The notes: a model not told the origin generated them from the letters alone. Shown: positions 36,495-45,561, numbered from the stretch's first letter. The stretch: DNA of 64,000 nt from Candidatus Tisiphia endosymbiont of Dioctria linearis (GCF_964026545.1 NZ_OZ032156.1:434001-498000); one strand, 5' to 3'. Numbers and translations are program-made.

Positions 36495-38003
36495 TTATTC
36501 TTTTTTTGCATTGTTGGATATATCCATAAACGCTTTACTATGAAGAGCTATATCTTCTTCAAAAAGAATAAACTTTTTATCAAGCAAATTAAGTTGTTTT
36601 TTCTTTTCCTCTTCAGTTAAGAAAGAATATTTAATACTATTATAGACGACTTGTTTTAATTGATCATAAGATGGCTTATAACGACTAATAAATAATAAAT
36701 ATTCTTGAGTTAAATTATTGCGTAATACTCCTGCATCATCAGTGCAGATTGCGATTGGCACCCCATAACGCATATATAGCTTGATAGGATGATTATCACC
36801 TACGACTTCTAAAATAAATTCATTACTACTTAAATTAATTTCAACAGGTATATTCTTTTCCACTAATGTGCTTATTAGTTGGTAAGGATTAGATTCATGC
36901 ATAATATCTACTCCGTGACCAATACGATTTGCCCCGGCTATAAATATGGCATCCCGAATATGATGACGTAGCCCTTCTGGAGGAACTAGCCCTAATGCTA
37001 ATTCACCAGCATGCAAAGATAATTTAACATTAGGAAATTTTTGTTTAAGAAAACGAAACATTTTCATATGTAGTATATAATCTTTGATCGCAACAACTGA
37101 GTTTTCTGTACCGACTATATTCACCCCAACTATTTTAGGATTATTTTGTGCTAAAGAAAAGGCTGAATACAAACCAGAAAATACCATAGATGGCTTACTT
37201 TCACGGAATACATATGGTTGAAACCGCAGAGTAAAGTGATCATTGTCAATATCTTTCGAGGCATCTGTTACTATTGTTGAACAATGAGTAATAGCTTGGT
37301 TTATAACTTTATCCTGCTCTAATAATAACGTAGCTTTTGCTAAAACCTGATTAATAGCAAGATCATCTGTATTACTGGTTAACTTATTAATCTCATCTAA
37401 AGCAACGTTTGTACTAATAGGGGCAAAAGGAAATATAGTTTCTACATATTGTACATTTTCTGCTTCTGCCCTATTCTTCAAATCTATCAAACCATCTTTA
37501 ATAATATAGTTTTCTAACCAAGCAAAATAGTTAAAACAATCAAAAAATCTGGCATCTGGTGATAATTGTTTGTGATAATGATTGTTAAAATTTTCTATTG
37601 ACCAAAGTGACACGAGCTGATTATATTTGTGTACATCAGCACGTATCTCATCTACAGTCATACATTTTTTCGTAGGTTTTTTAAGAATTTCATAACTGTT
37701 AGGATCAATATAAAAGCCTTCCTTCTTAACATAATCTAATAAAGTTTCGGCATAAATAGCACCGATAAAATGATGATGAATATCACCACCCTTGGGCAAT
37801 ATATTTACCAACATACCAAGCTCTGCTATAGGGAGAGAATTAGAGGTGATTAAACTATTGTAATAATCACGTGTAATGAGATAATGATTATTTTCATTTG
37901 TTTTTACAGTGTCTGCGTGAGCTTGCATATTAAATATACTAGTAATTAATAATAGTGGAGTAATGAGTCTTAGTGAAATTATGGATTTTATGAAATTTAA
38001 CAT
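36495..38003 (-). CDS. Exported adenosine deaminase-family protein
   Basis: 502 residues, longer than cytosolic adenosine deaminases (about 330-350). The signal peptide RLITPLLLITSIFNMQAHA predicts export. Metal-dependent hydrolase motifs are in order: MLVNILPKGGDIHHHFIGAI (HxH), KLSLHAGELALG (His and Glu), GANRIGHGVDIM and VPIAICTDDAGVL (Asp pair). This layout resembles the ADGF/secreted deaminase branch. An extracytoplasmic deaminase could act on host-derived adenosine in purine salvage (inference). Confidence 0.88.
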   Translation of the reverse strand: MLNFIKSIISLRLITPLLLITSIFNMQAHADTVKTNENNHYLITRDYYNSLITSNSLPIAELGMLVNILPKGGDIHHHFIGAIYAETLLDYVKKEGFYIDPNSYEILKKPTKKCMTVDEIRADVHKYNQLVSLWSIENFNNHYHKQLSPDARFFDCFNYFAWLENYIIKDGLIDLKNRAEAENVQYVETIFPFAPISTNVALDEINKLTSNTDDLAINQVLAKATLLLEQDKVINQAITHCSTIVTDASKDIDNDHFTLRFQPYVFRESKPSMVFSGLYSAFSLAQNNPKIVGVNIVGTENSVVAIKDYILHMKMFRFLKQKFPNVKLSLHAGELALGLVPPEGLRHHIRDAIFIAGANRIGHGVDIMHESNPYQLISTLVEKNIPVEINLSSNEFILEVVGDNHPIKLYMRYGVPIAICTDDAGVLRNNLTQEYLLFISRYKPSYDQLKQVVYNSIKYSFLTEEEKKKQLNLLDKKFILFEEDIALHSKAFMDISNNAKKE

Positions 38004-38355
38004 TATTTATCATATATTGTTTATCCTACATGCATGCATCGAATAACCAAAAACTATATTCGAATTTTTTTAATTAATGCAGAAATAGGCGGGGTTATAA
38101 AATGTTTCTTTTTAAAACACACGCTTTATAACATAATTAGTTTTCAATGCAAACTATATTTTATGAGTTTGCTTAAAAGTGTAATAATTTCACAGCCTAC
38201 GTCTTTCAAGGATTGTTTTTTTGAAAATATCATGAATTAATGTGCTTTGGGGCATTCGTGTGCGAACAATGTTCATTACGTTGTACTCGTTTATAAAAAC
38301 AGAGTACAGATACGCTTTTTGTTACTAATAAATATGTCAATTGATGAGAAGCTGA
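38004..38355. other. Intergenic region with an RPE stub
   Basis: No gene is supported. TATGTCAATTGATGAGAAGCT at 38334-38352 is one RPE terminus without its partner, abutting the glutaredoxin stop. An inverted pair around GTACTCGTTTATAAAAACAGAGTAC (38282-38307) could form a hairpin. Confidence 0.5.
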
Positions 38356-38688
38356 TTATATTATATGTTTATCTTTTAATAATGTAACAAGATCACCATT
38401 TTCATACATTTCACGTACTATATCACAGCCACCTATAAATTCTCCTTTTATATAAAGCTGTGGTATGGTAGGCCAATCAGTGAAGGATTTGATATCCTCG
38501 CGTAAGCTAAGACTGGTCAAAATATTAATATCACGAAATTCTATGCCAAGTTTTTTTAAGATAGAAACAACGGTAGCAGAAAAATTACATTGAGGAAAAT
38601 TACTAGTGCCTTTCATAAACAACACAACATCGTTATTAGCAATTTCATTTGTTATAAAATCAAAATTTTTATTCTCTAACATCCTCAA
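38356..38688 (-). CDS. grxD: Monothiol glutaredoxin, Grx4/GrxD family, with CNFS site
   Basis: 110 residues, usual for the family. MKGTSNFPQCNFSATVVSIL holds the active-site Cys, but the family motif CGFS is CNFS here. TDWPTIPQLYIKGEFIGGCDIV carries the glutathione-binding WPTxPQ and GGCDI motifs. These proteins bind a [2Fe-2S] cluster with glutathione and deliver it to apo-proteins. The Gly-to-Asn change next to the Cys is unusual for the family and might alter cluster binding. Confidence 0.93.
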   Translation of the reverse strand: MRMLENKNFDFITNEIANNDVVLFMKGTSNFPQCNFSATVVSILKKLGIEFRDINILTSLSLREDIKSFTDWPTIPQLYIKGEFIGGCDIVREMYENGDLVTLLKDKHII

Positions 38689-38733
38689 ACCTGATAAAAA
38701 TTATAACTTCTTTTTACTCTTAAATGTTATATT

Positions 38734-39372
38734 ATGCAAGCTCAAATAGTTGATAAAATCTTTGAAATTTTAAGCCAGAATAATTCTAATCCCCGAACAG
38801 AACTAGAATATGTTAATAATTTCACTCTATTAATAGCTGTGGTATTATCCGCACAAGCAACTGATATTTCGGTTAATAAAGCAACAAGATTTTTGTTTAA
38901 AGAATATAATACACCGGAAAAAATATTAGAACTCGGGGAAGAAGGATTAAAAAATTATATAAGATCAATAGGTTTATTTATAACCAAAGCAAAAAATATT
39001 GTTGCACTTTCTCGTATTTTGATAGATAAGTATGATAGCAAAGTGCCAAACAATTTTGACGAATTAATTAAATTACCAGGAGTTGGCAGAAAAACTGCTA
39101 ATGTAGTATTGAATTGCTTATTTGGTAAGCCAACTATGGCAGTTGATACGCATGTATTCAGAGTCTCTAAAAGATTGGGGCTGGCAAGTAGTAATACTCC
39201 CAAAAAAGTGGAATTTGAATTAGTTGAAATTATTGATGCAAAATGGTTACAACACGCTCATCATTGGTTGATATTACTTGGTAGGTATATCTGCAAAGCA
39301 CGAGTACCAAATTGTCCTGCTTGCCCAGTTAAAGAATATTGTGAATATTATGCTAACAATTCTTTGAAGTAG
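38734..39372 (+). CDS. nth: Endonuclease III
   Basis: Base-excision DNA glycosylase/AP lyase for oxidised pyrimidines. The 212 residues match. The helix-hairpin-helix is [18 protein letters not shown] with the catalytic Lys, the catalytic Asp is in [16 protein letters not shown], and the C-terminal [4Fe-4S] motif is [17 protein letters not shown] (C-x6-C-x2-C-x5-C). It lies divergently from grxD, with 45 bp between the starts. Confidence 0.96.
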   Translation: MQAQIVDKIFEILSQNNSNPRTELEYVNNFTLLIAVVLSAQATDISVNKATRFLFKEYNTPEKILELGEEGLKNYIRSIGLFITKAKNIVALSRILIDKYDSKVPNNFDELIKLPGVGRKTANVVLNCLFGKPTMAVDTHVFRVSKRLGLASSNTPKKVEFELVEIIDAKWLQHAHHWLILLGRYICKARVPNCPACPVKEYCEYYANNSLK

Positions 39373-39413
39373 CAAATTCTTAGTTTTATAGCTGTGGCTG
39401 AATTTGTATAGAG

Positions 39414-41006
39414 TTATGGAGAGGTGGCCGAGTGGTTTAAGGCGCTCGCCTGGAAAGCGTGTTCACGGTAACGTGTCAGGGGTTCGAATCCCCTTCTCTC
39501 CGCCAATTCGGCACAACTTGCTACTTTTTGCATTTCTGCGAATGGAAAAGCCAGAACGTAATGCATCTTACAGCCCTCGAGTGTTAGGTTCGAAAATATA
39601 AAATTTAATAATTCCCTTTTTTCAGCAATTGTCGAACCTCTAAAAGTTTCATAGGCGTTTCTGCTGATACATATAAGGTCTGCAAGCTTTTTAGAAAGCT
39701 TATCATCTACTTTGTCATAACTCTTAATTAATTCAGTTAATTCATATTGTCTTTCCTTTAATTGAGCTTTCTTATGCAAAAATTCTTCTCTAGTTAAGGT
39801 GCCATCTGTTAAGAAATCCATCAATCTATTGAGTTTATTTTGAATAACGGTATGCTCTTGTTTTAATTCGCCAACTTCAAGGTTAAATTCATAAGCATTG
39901 CCTTGATTGACATTTATTAAATAATCCATTATTTGTTTTAATATCTCAGGATTTTTTATTTGTAAGGTTTTTAATACTTCCTCAATTTGTCTTAATATTT
40001 CATCTTCCCTAACCCAAATAGCCTTTTTAGGATCTTCTGGGCTCCAAGCTCTTAAGTAAGTCCATTCTGATATTTTGCCATTTTCATATTTTTTACTCTT
40101 AGTATCAGAAGTAATTAAATTACCGGTAACGGCACATTTAAGGATGCCTCTAAATAAAAATTCTTTACCTCGATATTGAAAAGGTTTTTTATGCCAACCC
40201 ATACGTACTGCCTCACAAGCTTTAAAAATTTCTCTATTAGTAAGTGTTTGATAATGATGTAACCATAACTCTCCTTTTACTCTCATTTCTCCATAATAAA
40301 AAGGATTTTGTAGTATGCGATATATAACTGACTTAACAATATGATAGCCCTTCTTACTACGCAATCCCCAATCCTTAGCTTTGGTTACCATTTCTGATAA
40401 GGTATAGGCTCCTGTAGCATAGGTGTCAAATATCTTGCTAATAATACTACCATTAACTGGATCAATTACTATTATCCCTCTACCCCTTTCATCCCGTTTA
40501 TTTAAATATCCAATAGGAGCAAAACCATACCACTCCCCATGAACTTCTATTTTTTGCTTAAAACTTTTTCTAACATTTTCACTTAATAAATCAGTATGAC
40601 TTTTAGCGACTACCACGCTTATGCCCCACATCATTAATTCATGACCACTTGACTGCTGGTGAATAACATAACCTTCACTGTTAAAATGCAATTCCAATTT
40701 ACCTTGTTTAACTAGCTCATCTAGTATAGGAAATTCTTTTTGGCTTCTTTGAACACGATCAACTTTATCAACAACAAAAGCGATAGGTTCTCGCTCTTTC
40801 TTAATGAATTTGATAATTTCCATAAAATGTTTATGATTACCTTTGGTAGAAGATTCAATAAGTTTAAAGGTTTGTATAATATGCAAACCTTTACGTTCGC
40901 AATATTTTTCTAACCGATCTTTTCGTACTTCAAGTGAGTAACCTTCCTCCTGATCTTTAGAAGAAACACGCGATAAAATAATTGCCTTTACCGCTTTGTT
41001 AGTCAT
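39414..41006 (-). CDS. Large serine recombinase (integrase) ending inside tRNA-Ser
   Basis: 530 residues. The N-terminal resolvase domain has the nucleophile in IILSRVSSKDQEEGYSLEVR and VVDKVDRVQRS. The recombinase domain (KQKIEVHGEWYGFAPIGYLN) and zinc-ribbon-like LKCAVTGNLITSD follow, then a coiled coil (EQLT-type heptads, about residues 370-450). The last 30 or so residues (ERRGFEPLTRYREHAFQASA...) are antisense tRNA-Ser. This layout is known for integrases whose attachment site lies in the tRNA 3' half. It is probably what inserted the adjacent element. No second tRNA 3' copy was found in the window. Confidence 0.9.
   Translation of the reverse strand: MTNKAVKAIILSRVSSKDQEEGYSLEVRKDRLEKYCERKGLHIIQTFKLIESSTKGNHKHFMEIIKFIKKEREPIAFVVDKVDRVQRSQKEFPILDELVKQGKLELHFNSEGYVIHQQSSGHELMMWGISVVVAKSHTDLLSENVRKSFKQKIEVHGEWYGFAPIGYLNKRDERGRGIIVIDPVNGSIISKIFDTYATGAYTLSEMVTKAKDWGLRSKKGYHIVKSVIYRILQNPFYYGEMRVKGELWLHHYQTLTNREIFKACEAVRMGWHKKPFQYRGKEFLFRGILKCAVTGNLITSDTKSKKYENGKISEWTYLRAWSPEDPKKAIWVREDEILRQIEEVLKTLQIKNPEILKQIMDYLINVNQGNAYEFNLEVGELKQEHTVIQNKLNRLMDFLTDGTLTREEFLHKKAQLKERQYELTELIKSYDKVDDKLSKKLADLICISRNAYETFRGSTIAEKRELLNFIFSNLTLEGCKMHYVLAFPFAEMQKVASCAELAERRGFEPLTRYREHAFQASALNHSATSP
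39418..39505 (+). tRNA. tRNA-Ser (anticodon GGA)
   Basis: Acceptor GGAGAGG pairs with TCTCTCC, then G and encoded CCA. D-arm TGGCCGAGTGGTTTAAGGC. Anticodon loop CTGGAAA with GGA, reading UCC/UCU. A long variable arm (GTGTTCACGGTAACGTGT) is typical of tRNA-Ser. T-arm GGGGTTCGAATCCCC. Its antisense strand encodes the last residues of the serine recombinase, marking it as the probable integration target. Confidence 0.97.
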
Positions 41007-41199
41007 TATTAAACTCCTTTATTTCTGATAATTTTTTTATTGTAAAAGATACTATAATGTTCTGCATAATGGGTAGTTTTTGATGAAAGACCATATGGCG
41101 AACTACTAATATCTTTAAATACTAATTTGCTAGAGATTTTGACATCCAAAAATAACGTTTGTCATTCCAACTGTTATTCTAACCAGTTTCCCAATAAAG
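41007..41199. other. Recombinase upstream region, no gene
   Basis: About 190 bp, AT-rich, containing the presumed promoter for the recombinase on the minus strand. No distinct repeat or gene was recognised. Confidence 0.4.
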
Positions 41200-41403
41200 T
41201 CAATCTTTAGTTGCCGATTCTTTTTCTTTATCTATTCTAAGTCGAATCTCGATAAATCTTTGGCAAAACCTTATAAAATTTCTTGCTAGCCTTCTTGATT
41301 CTTCTTCACTTATCTCTTGATCATGTGAATTACGAATGGTTAATGCTAAATTATTAAATATTTCTTCTGGTGTTCTTTTATCTTTATTCATATTTTTTCT
41401 CAT
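41200..41403 (-). CDS. Small hypothetical protein (67 aa)
   Basis: Charged, helical protein (KDKRTPEEIFNNLALTIRNS ... SEEESRRLARNFIRFCQRFI). No known domain recognised. It follows the HTH gene on the same strand after 28 bp, between it and the integrase, as small accessory genes of phage regulatory regions do. Confidence 0.55.
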   Translation of the reverse strand: MRKNMNKDKRTPEEIFNNLALTIRNSHDQEISEEESRRLARNFIRFCQRFIEIRLRIDKEKESATKD

Positions 41404-41431
41404 TTTTTTATCACTTTATATTTTAATTGTT

Positions 41432-41647
41432 CTAGTAATTTTTTTCCAAGAGTTCTGTACTAATTCCATAAAAATCATTAGGAGTAACAACTCCATGAGT
41501 TGCTAAAAAAATTCTTTCCATCACTTTGGGTCTTGGGATGGTTTTTTCGTAGAGATATTTGTAAATGTGAGCTGGTGAGACTTTAAATAATTTAGTGACC
41601 TTACCGGTTGTTAAATTATTTACTTCTATCCAAATTGATAGTTTCAT
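41432..41647 (-). CDS. Small HTH protein (Cro/CI- or MerR-like)
   Basis: 71 residues. LTTGKVTKLFKVSPAHIYKYLYEKTIPRPKVMERIFLAT reads as a helix-turn-helix with a DNA-recognition helix, and PKVMERIFLATHG(V)VTPNDFYG is the usual end of Cro/CI-like 'YdaS' repressors. It probably regulates the divergent phage genes to its right. Function is inferred from the motif and position only. Confidence 0.7.
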   Translation of the reverse strand: MKLSIWIEVNNLTTGKVTKLFKVSPAHIYKYLYEKTIPRPKVMERIFLATHGVVTPNDFYGISTELLEKNY

Positions 41648-41774
41648 AATAACCTTTAAATAAAAATTAATTGTAATGTGAATATATCTAGAGGAACGGT
41701 TTTTAGCATGATATCTAGTATTTAATGTTATTTATAAAATAAAATTATTAACTTGTGGGGAAGGGTAACTTTAA
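41648..41774. promoter_or_regulatory. Divergent control region of the phage-like segment
   Basis: The stretch between the leftward HTH gene and the rightward reading frames is AT-rich, with TTGTAATGTGAATATATCTA near 41669. It is where operators for the HTH protein would be expected, but no clear dyad was identified by eye. Confidence 0.3.
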
Positions 41775-41972
41775 GCAATTAGTTGTATTAATAAGTATGA
41801 GTTTTCTAGAGCTTTCATTAACTGGACTAATAACCCTTATGGCTATCCTGCCAAAGATCGGTCAGGAAAACTCGCCATGATTGAGCCAGCCCATTTAGGC
41901 AATCTTATGAACAAGATTACTTCAGGGATAGCACCAAAATCAACAATAGAACCAAATATGATAATTAATTAA
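41775..41972 (+). pseudogene. Short phage-like ORF remnant, no start codon
   Basis: Open frame of 65 residues without an ATG near its beginning: YEFSRAFINWTNNPYGYPAK, then MIEPAHLGNLMNKITSGIAP. Not recognised. The end lies 26 bp upstream of the next gene, so it may be the tail of a deleted early phage gene. Confidence 0.4.
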
Positions 41973-41998
41973 AGAAAAATTAACTAAGGAGAAATTAT

Positions 41999-42526
41999 AT
42001 GAATTATTACGATTTTAACAATGCTGAACCAATTAATTTTAATTTAATCCCGCAAGGAACTATTGCTAAGGTTAGTCTGATGATTAGGGATGGTGGTTAT
42101 AATGACCATGAACAAGGTTGGTTTGGCGGTTATGCAACTAAGAATGAGCTAAGCGAAGCTGTCTATTTAAATTGCGAGTTTACCATTTTACAAGGTGAAT
42201 ATGTAAAACGCAAAATATGGGGGTTGATTGGTTTATATAGTCAGAAGAAGAATAACCACTGGGGTGATATAGGACGCTCCTTTATTCGCTCTATGTTAAA
42301 TTCAGCTAAAGGTTTTAGCGACAAAGATAATTCAGATGCTGCCCAGCTAGCAAGAAGGATTAATAGTTTTGCTGATTTAAATGGTTTAGAGTTTATAGCT
42401 AAAATTGACATTGAAACTGATAAATTAGGAAATCAAAAAAATGTTATTAAATCAGCTATAGATACCAGCCATAAGGATTATACTAAATTTATGGATAGTA
42501 GAACTGATTTAGCTAGCTGGATGTAG
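41999..42526 (+). CDS. Phage-type protein upstream of nuclease, possible ssDNA-associated (DUF669-like)
   Basis: 175 residues. MNYYDFNNAEPINFNLIPQG, then AKVSLMIRDGGYNDHEQGWFGG, VYLNCEFTILQGEYVKRKIW and GLEFIAKIDIETDKLGN. This layout (start of a beta-rich domain stating what to evaluate, then FTI-x-G-x-Y) resembles phage proteins of the DUF669 type found beside RecB-like nucleases and replication proteins. SD AAGGAGA precedes ATG by 7 bp. It ends 2 bp before the nuclease gene, consistent with an early operon. A binding role is inference. Confidence 0.6.
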   Translation: MNYYDFNNAEPINFNLIPQGTIAKVSLMIRDGGYNDHEQGWFGGYATKNELSEAVYLNCEFTILQGEYVKRKIWGLIGLYSQKKNNHWGDIGRSFIRSMLNSAKGFSDKDNSDAAQLARRINSFADLNGLEFIAKIDIETDKLGNQKNVIKSAIDTSHKDYTKFMDSRTDLASWM

Positions 42527-42528
42527 AT

Positions 42529-43284
42529 ATGCTAGATTTTAATCATCAACTGAAAACATATCATCAAATATCCGATCGGCTAAATAAGTTAATAGATCAA
42601 GCATTAGAGCTTGAAAGGCAAGCTGGGCAACCTCGTAAATATCTTGGTGCATCTCGTTTGGGAACACCTTGCTCTAGAGCATTGCAGTATGAGTATATCA
42701 GCAGCAAGCAAGGAATCAATCCTAACTTTAGAGGTCAAATATTAAGGATCTTTGACATTGGACATTTATTTGAAACATTAGCTATTAGGTGGTTAAAAGC
42801 CGCTGGTCTTGAGCTAGTTACCAAAGATCAGCATGGTAAGCAATTTGGTTTTGAGGTAGCGGATAAGAGAATTGCCGGTCATATTGATGGTATTATTTAT
42901 AAAGCACCTAAGCAACTTGGCATAAACTGCCCTGCTTTATGGGAGGCTAAAACAATGAATAATAAAGCATGGAAAGAACTTGCTCGCAAAGGTTTGGTAT
43001 TATCTAAACCTTTATATGCTGCTCAAATTGCTCTATATCAAGCTTATATGGAGGAAAGCATAGCTGGTATTTCTATAAATCCATGCTTATTTACTGCTAT
43101 TAATAAAGATAATTGCGATATATATCATGAGCTTATCCCATTTGATGGAGAGCTAGCCCAAAGAATGAGTGATAAGGCGGTTAATATTATCCGTGCTACT
43201 GAAGTTGGCGAGTTATTGCCACGAACCTTTAACAGCAGAGAATTTTATGACTGCAAAATATGTTCATATCAAAATAAATGTTGA
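42529..43284 (+). CDS. Cas4/RecB-like PD-(D/E)XK nuclease with Fe-S cysteines
   Basis: 251 residues. LGASRLGTPCSRALQYEYIS carries the first Cys and Arg. IAGHIDGIIYKA and ALWEAKTMNNKAW give the Asp and the E-x-K of the PD-(D/E)XK fold. The C-terminal FYDCKICSYQNKC supplies C-x2-C-x5-C, making a four-cysteine cluster as in Cas4/AddB-type exonucleases. Phages encode such nucleases beside primase and helicase. It is distinct from CRISPR Cas4 by context, as no array or cas gene is near. The 3' half, from 43045, is repeated inverted at the window end. Confidence 0.8.
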   Translation: MLDFNHQLKTYHQISDRLNKLIDQALELERQAGQPRKYLGASRLGTPCSRALQYEYISSKQGINPNFRGQILRIFDIGHLFETLAIRWLKAAGLELVTKDQHGKQFGFEVADKRIAGHIDGIIYKAPKQLGINCPALWEAKTMNNKAWKELARKGLVLSKPLYAAQIALYQAYMEESIAGISINPCLFTAINKDNCDIYHELIPFDGELAQRMSDKAVNIIRATEVGELLPRTFNSREFYDCKICSYQNKC

Positions 43285-43307
43285 GACTGCAAGACTGAAG
43301 GTAAGTT

Positions 43308-44396
43308 ATGAACATTCTGCCGATTAAGGATGATATTCAAACGTATTTTTGGGTGGTTTTTGGTTATCTTGACGGATTAATACCCTTACGTTCCTTTGCT
43401 GAAAAAGGTAGTAGTAGTAATAAACTACCGACTAATATATGGATTAAGGCTGATGATTCTATGACTAGTAAAGCTTTAAACTTTGCTAACATAGCTAATC
43501 AGAGACGAGCAGCTTTTTGTGTCATTCCAGCAATTGTTGAACAGTACGGTCAAGCTTCTAGTAACAGCATCAAGCAAATGCAGGTACTACTGATTGATAT
43601 TGATGATGGTGATGTAGAAGGTAAGTTATTCTTACTGGAGCAAACTCTAGGTCAAGCTACTATGATTATTGAATCAGGTGGCGTTACCTGTGAGGGTTTA
43701 GCCAAAATCCATGTTTACTGGCAATTAACTAAAGCGATAGAAGGTAATCAGTTAAAACAATTACTAGAACTTAGATATCAAATAGCTCATATTTTCGGTG
43801 GCGATACTCATTTTAAATCGGCTCATCAACCAATTAGGGTAGCAGGTTCAGTCTATCATAAAGGTGGGATAGCTAAGTTAGTTAAAATTAGAACTTACAC
43901 GCCAGTAGAATATGAACTTGAGCCATTAATTCAGTTGGTTAAGGAACTACCACTCAATAATCTAGCTAATAATAATTTTATAACCACTTCCGCTTTACCA
44001 ATCAATAAGATACTTACTGAAAAGGTTTATGAAGGAGGCATAGGAGAACAAACTAGGTTTAATCATTTAACTAGAGTAATTGGTTATTGGCTGCGTCGCT
44101 GCCATGATGGGTTGATTAGCGAAGATAAAGCAATAGAAGAAATCTATAGTTATAATCTAGCTAATGTATTACCTGCATGGTCAATTGATAAAATAAAGCA
44201 GATGGTTAATGGCTTATGGAAAGTACATATAGAAAAATATGGTACTCCTAAACAGCAACCACAACAGATTACCAATACAGTTATCAGCTTCTCTTTAGGC
44301 GATTTTCTAGCTGATCATAGTCAACTGCCACAGGATATAATTGCTCCACGAATCTTAACACCTAGCGGTATATTAAGTCTTTGGCGGAGCCCCTAA
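43308..44396 (+). CDS. Phage/plasmid-type primase (RepB-like/AEP), first half of a split primase-helicase
   Basis: 362 residues. VLLIDIDDGDVEGKL and QLRVA-type PIRVAGSVYHKGGIAKLVKI resemble the RepB/AEP primase region, which uses an Asp-containing motif and a K-x-x-G strand. The C-terminal helical part reads LTRVIGYWLRRCHDGLISED. The frame ends at ILSLWRSP, where the Walker A of the downstream helicase begins in the +1 frame, so this and the next gene are the two halves of an ancestral fusion of about 740 residues. Functional status unknown; both arms are identical. Confidence 0.72.
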   Translation: MNILPIKDDIQTYFWVVFGYLDGLIPLRSFAEKGSSSNKLPTNIWIKADDSMTSKALNFANIANQRRAAFCVIPAIVEQYGQASSNSIKQMQVLLIDIDDGDVEGKLFLLEQTLGQATMIIESGGVTCEGLAKIHVYWQLTKAIEGNQLKQLLELRYQIAHIFGGDTHFKSAHQPIRVAGSVYHKGGIAKLVKIRTYTPVEYELEPLIQLVKELPLNNLANNNFITTSALPINKILTEKVYEGGIGEQTRFNHLTRVIGYWLRRCHDGLISEDKAIEEIYSYNLANVLPAWSIDKIKQMVNGLWKVHIEKYGTPKQQPQQITNTVISFSLGDFLADHSQLPQDIIAPRILTPSGILSLWRSP

Positions 44397-45561
44397 AGTT
44401 GGTAAAAGTGATTTTTTATTATCACTATTTGTTCATATGTCAGCAGGTAAAGAATTTGTTGGGTTTAAACCAGCAAGACCATTAAGGATATTTTATTTGC
44501 AAACAGAAATTGGTTACCATTATATGCGAGAGAGGTTACAAAATATCCAGCTGCCAAAAGAGTTGCTTGATAAGGCAGAAACTAATTTGCATATTACAGC
44601 TAATAATAGATTACTGCTCGATGAACAAGGAGTCAATATTGCTGCTAAACATATTAGACAGATTTTCCCTGAACATCCACCGGATATTATTGCCATTGAC
44701 CCTATTCGCAATAGTTTTGATGGTGGTAGACATGACTCTACCGAGAACGAAAATGATGCCATGATGTTTTTTCTGCAAAATAGAATTGAGTTACTGAGAG
44801 ATAAAATAAATCCTCATACTGGCATTATTCTTGTTCATCATACTAAAAAAATTAGTCGTATACAATTTGAAGATGATCCATTTCAAGCATTTAGTGGAGC
44901 AAGTAGCTTGAGAGGTTATTATACTAGCGGGATATTATTATATAAACCTGAGATAGATAGTAATAATCGTCATTTAATTTTTGAATTGCGTAATGGCAAG
45001 GAGATTGGCAACAAGATTATTCATAAGGTTGCTGGTATATGGGAAGAGTTAAATCCTATGGAGAAACGTATTGCATATAAAGTAAAGGGTAAGCTTTACG
45101 ATCGCGAACGTGAACGCCGTATTAAGGTTATTATTAAACTACTTGAGGCAGATGCTTTAAGAGGTAAGTTTTATCTAATGAAACAGTTTGCTCAAAAATA
45201 TCAGAATTATATAGATTTAGGTGGTAGAAGAGCGATTTATGATGACTGCTCAGTTGCTGCTACTCAAGGAGTAATTAAGTTTTTTGATAATCCTGAGGAG
45301 TATGGAATAAAGCTCGCAAGTGTTGTTAACGCAAGCTTTGGTTATATATGTACTGAAAATATGATGATGGAAAAAGAGGAAGTCATCAATATTGAAACTG
45401 GAGAAACAATAAAAAATTATATTCAAATACCACCCACGCATTACAAATGTGATGGTGATGGAAGGAAGAAAAAGATACTAAATAATAATAACTGGCAAAT
45501 AGATTTAGAAAAAATTGGTGAAAATACTGTAAATAAAACAAATTTAAAATGCAGCTCATAA
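44377..45561 (+). CDS. AAA-type replicative helicase (RepA/DnaB-like), second half; frameshifted from the primase
   Basis: The frame opens at 44377 with VFGGAPKVGKSDFLLSLFV, a Walker A (GAPKVGKS) of RecA/DnaB-like ATPases. The first ATG at 44437 lies after the P-loop, so without the upstream part the ATPase would be incomplete. LRIFYLQTEIGYHYMRERLQ, IIAIDPIRNSFDGG (Walker B) and IILVHHTKKISR follow, as in RepA-type helicases. The C-terminus is a small winged-helix-like region (GGRRAIYDDCSVAA). Either a single indel broke the fusion or the product depends on ribosomal frameshifting. Confidence 0.75.
   Translation, partial: VFGGAPKVGKSDFLLSLFVHMSAGKEFVGFKPARPLRIFYLQTEIGYHYMRERLQNIQLPKELLDKAETNLHITANNRLLLDEQGVNIAAKHIRQIFPEHPPDIIAIDPIRNSFDGGRHDSTENENDAMMFFLQNRIELLRDKINPHTGIILVHHTKKISRIQFEDDPFQAFSGASSLRGYYTSGILLYKPEIDSNNRHLIFELRNGKEIGNKIIHKVAGIWEELNPMEKRIAYKVKGKLYDRERERRIKVIIKLLEADALRGKFYLMKQFAQKYQNYIDLGGRRAIYDDCSVAATQGVIKFFDNPEEYGIKLASVVNASFGYICTENMMMEKEEVINIETGETIKNYIQIPPTHYKCDGDGRKKKILNNNNWQIDLEKIGENTVNKTNLKCSS

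Noticed and set aside
42529..43284. CRISPR-associated Cas4 system
   Set aside because: No CRISPR array or other cas genes in the window; the context is phage replication.
44389..44397. Programmed +1 frameshift at CCC TAA as the certain explanation
   Set aside because: A slip at that codon would drop the first glycines of the P-loop, so an upstream indel fits at least as well; kept only as an open question.
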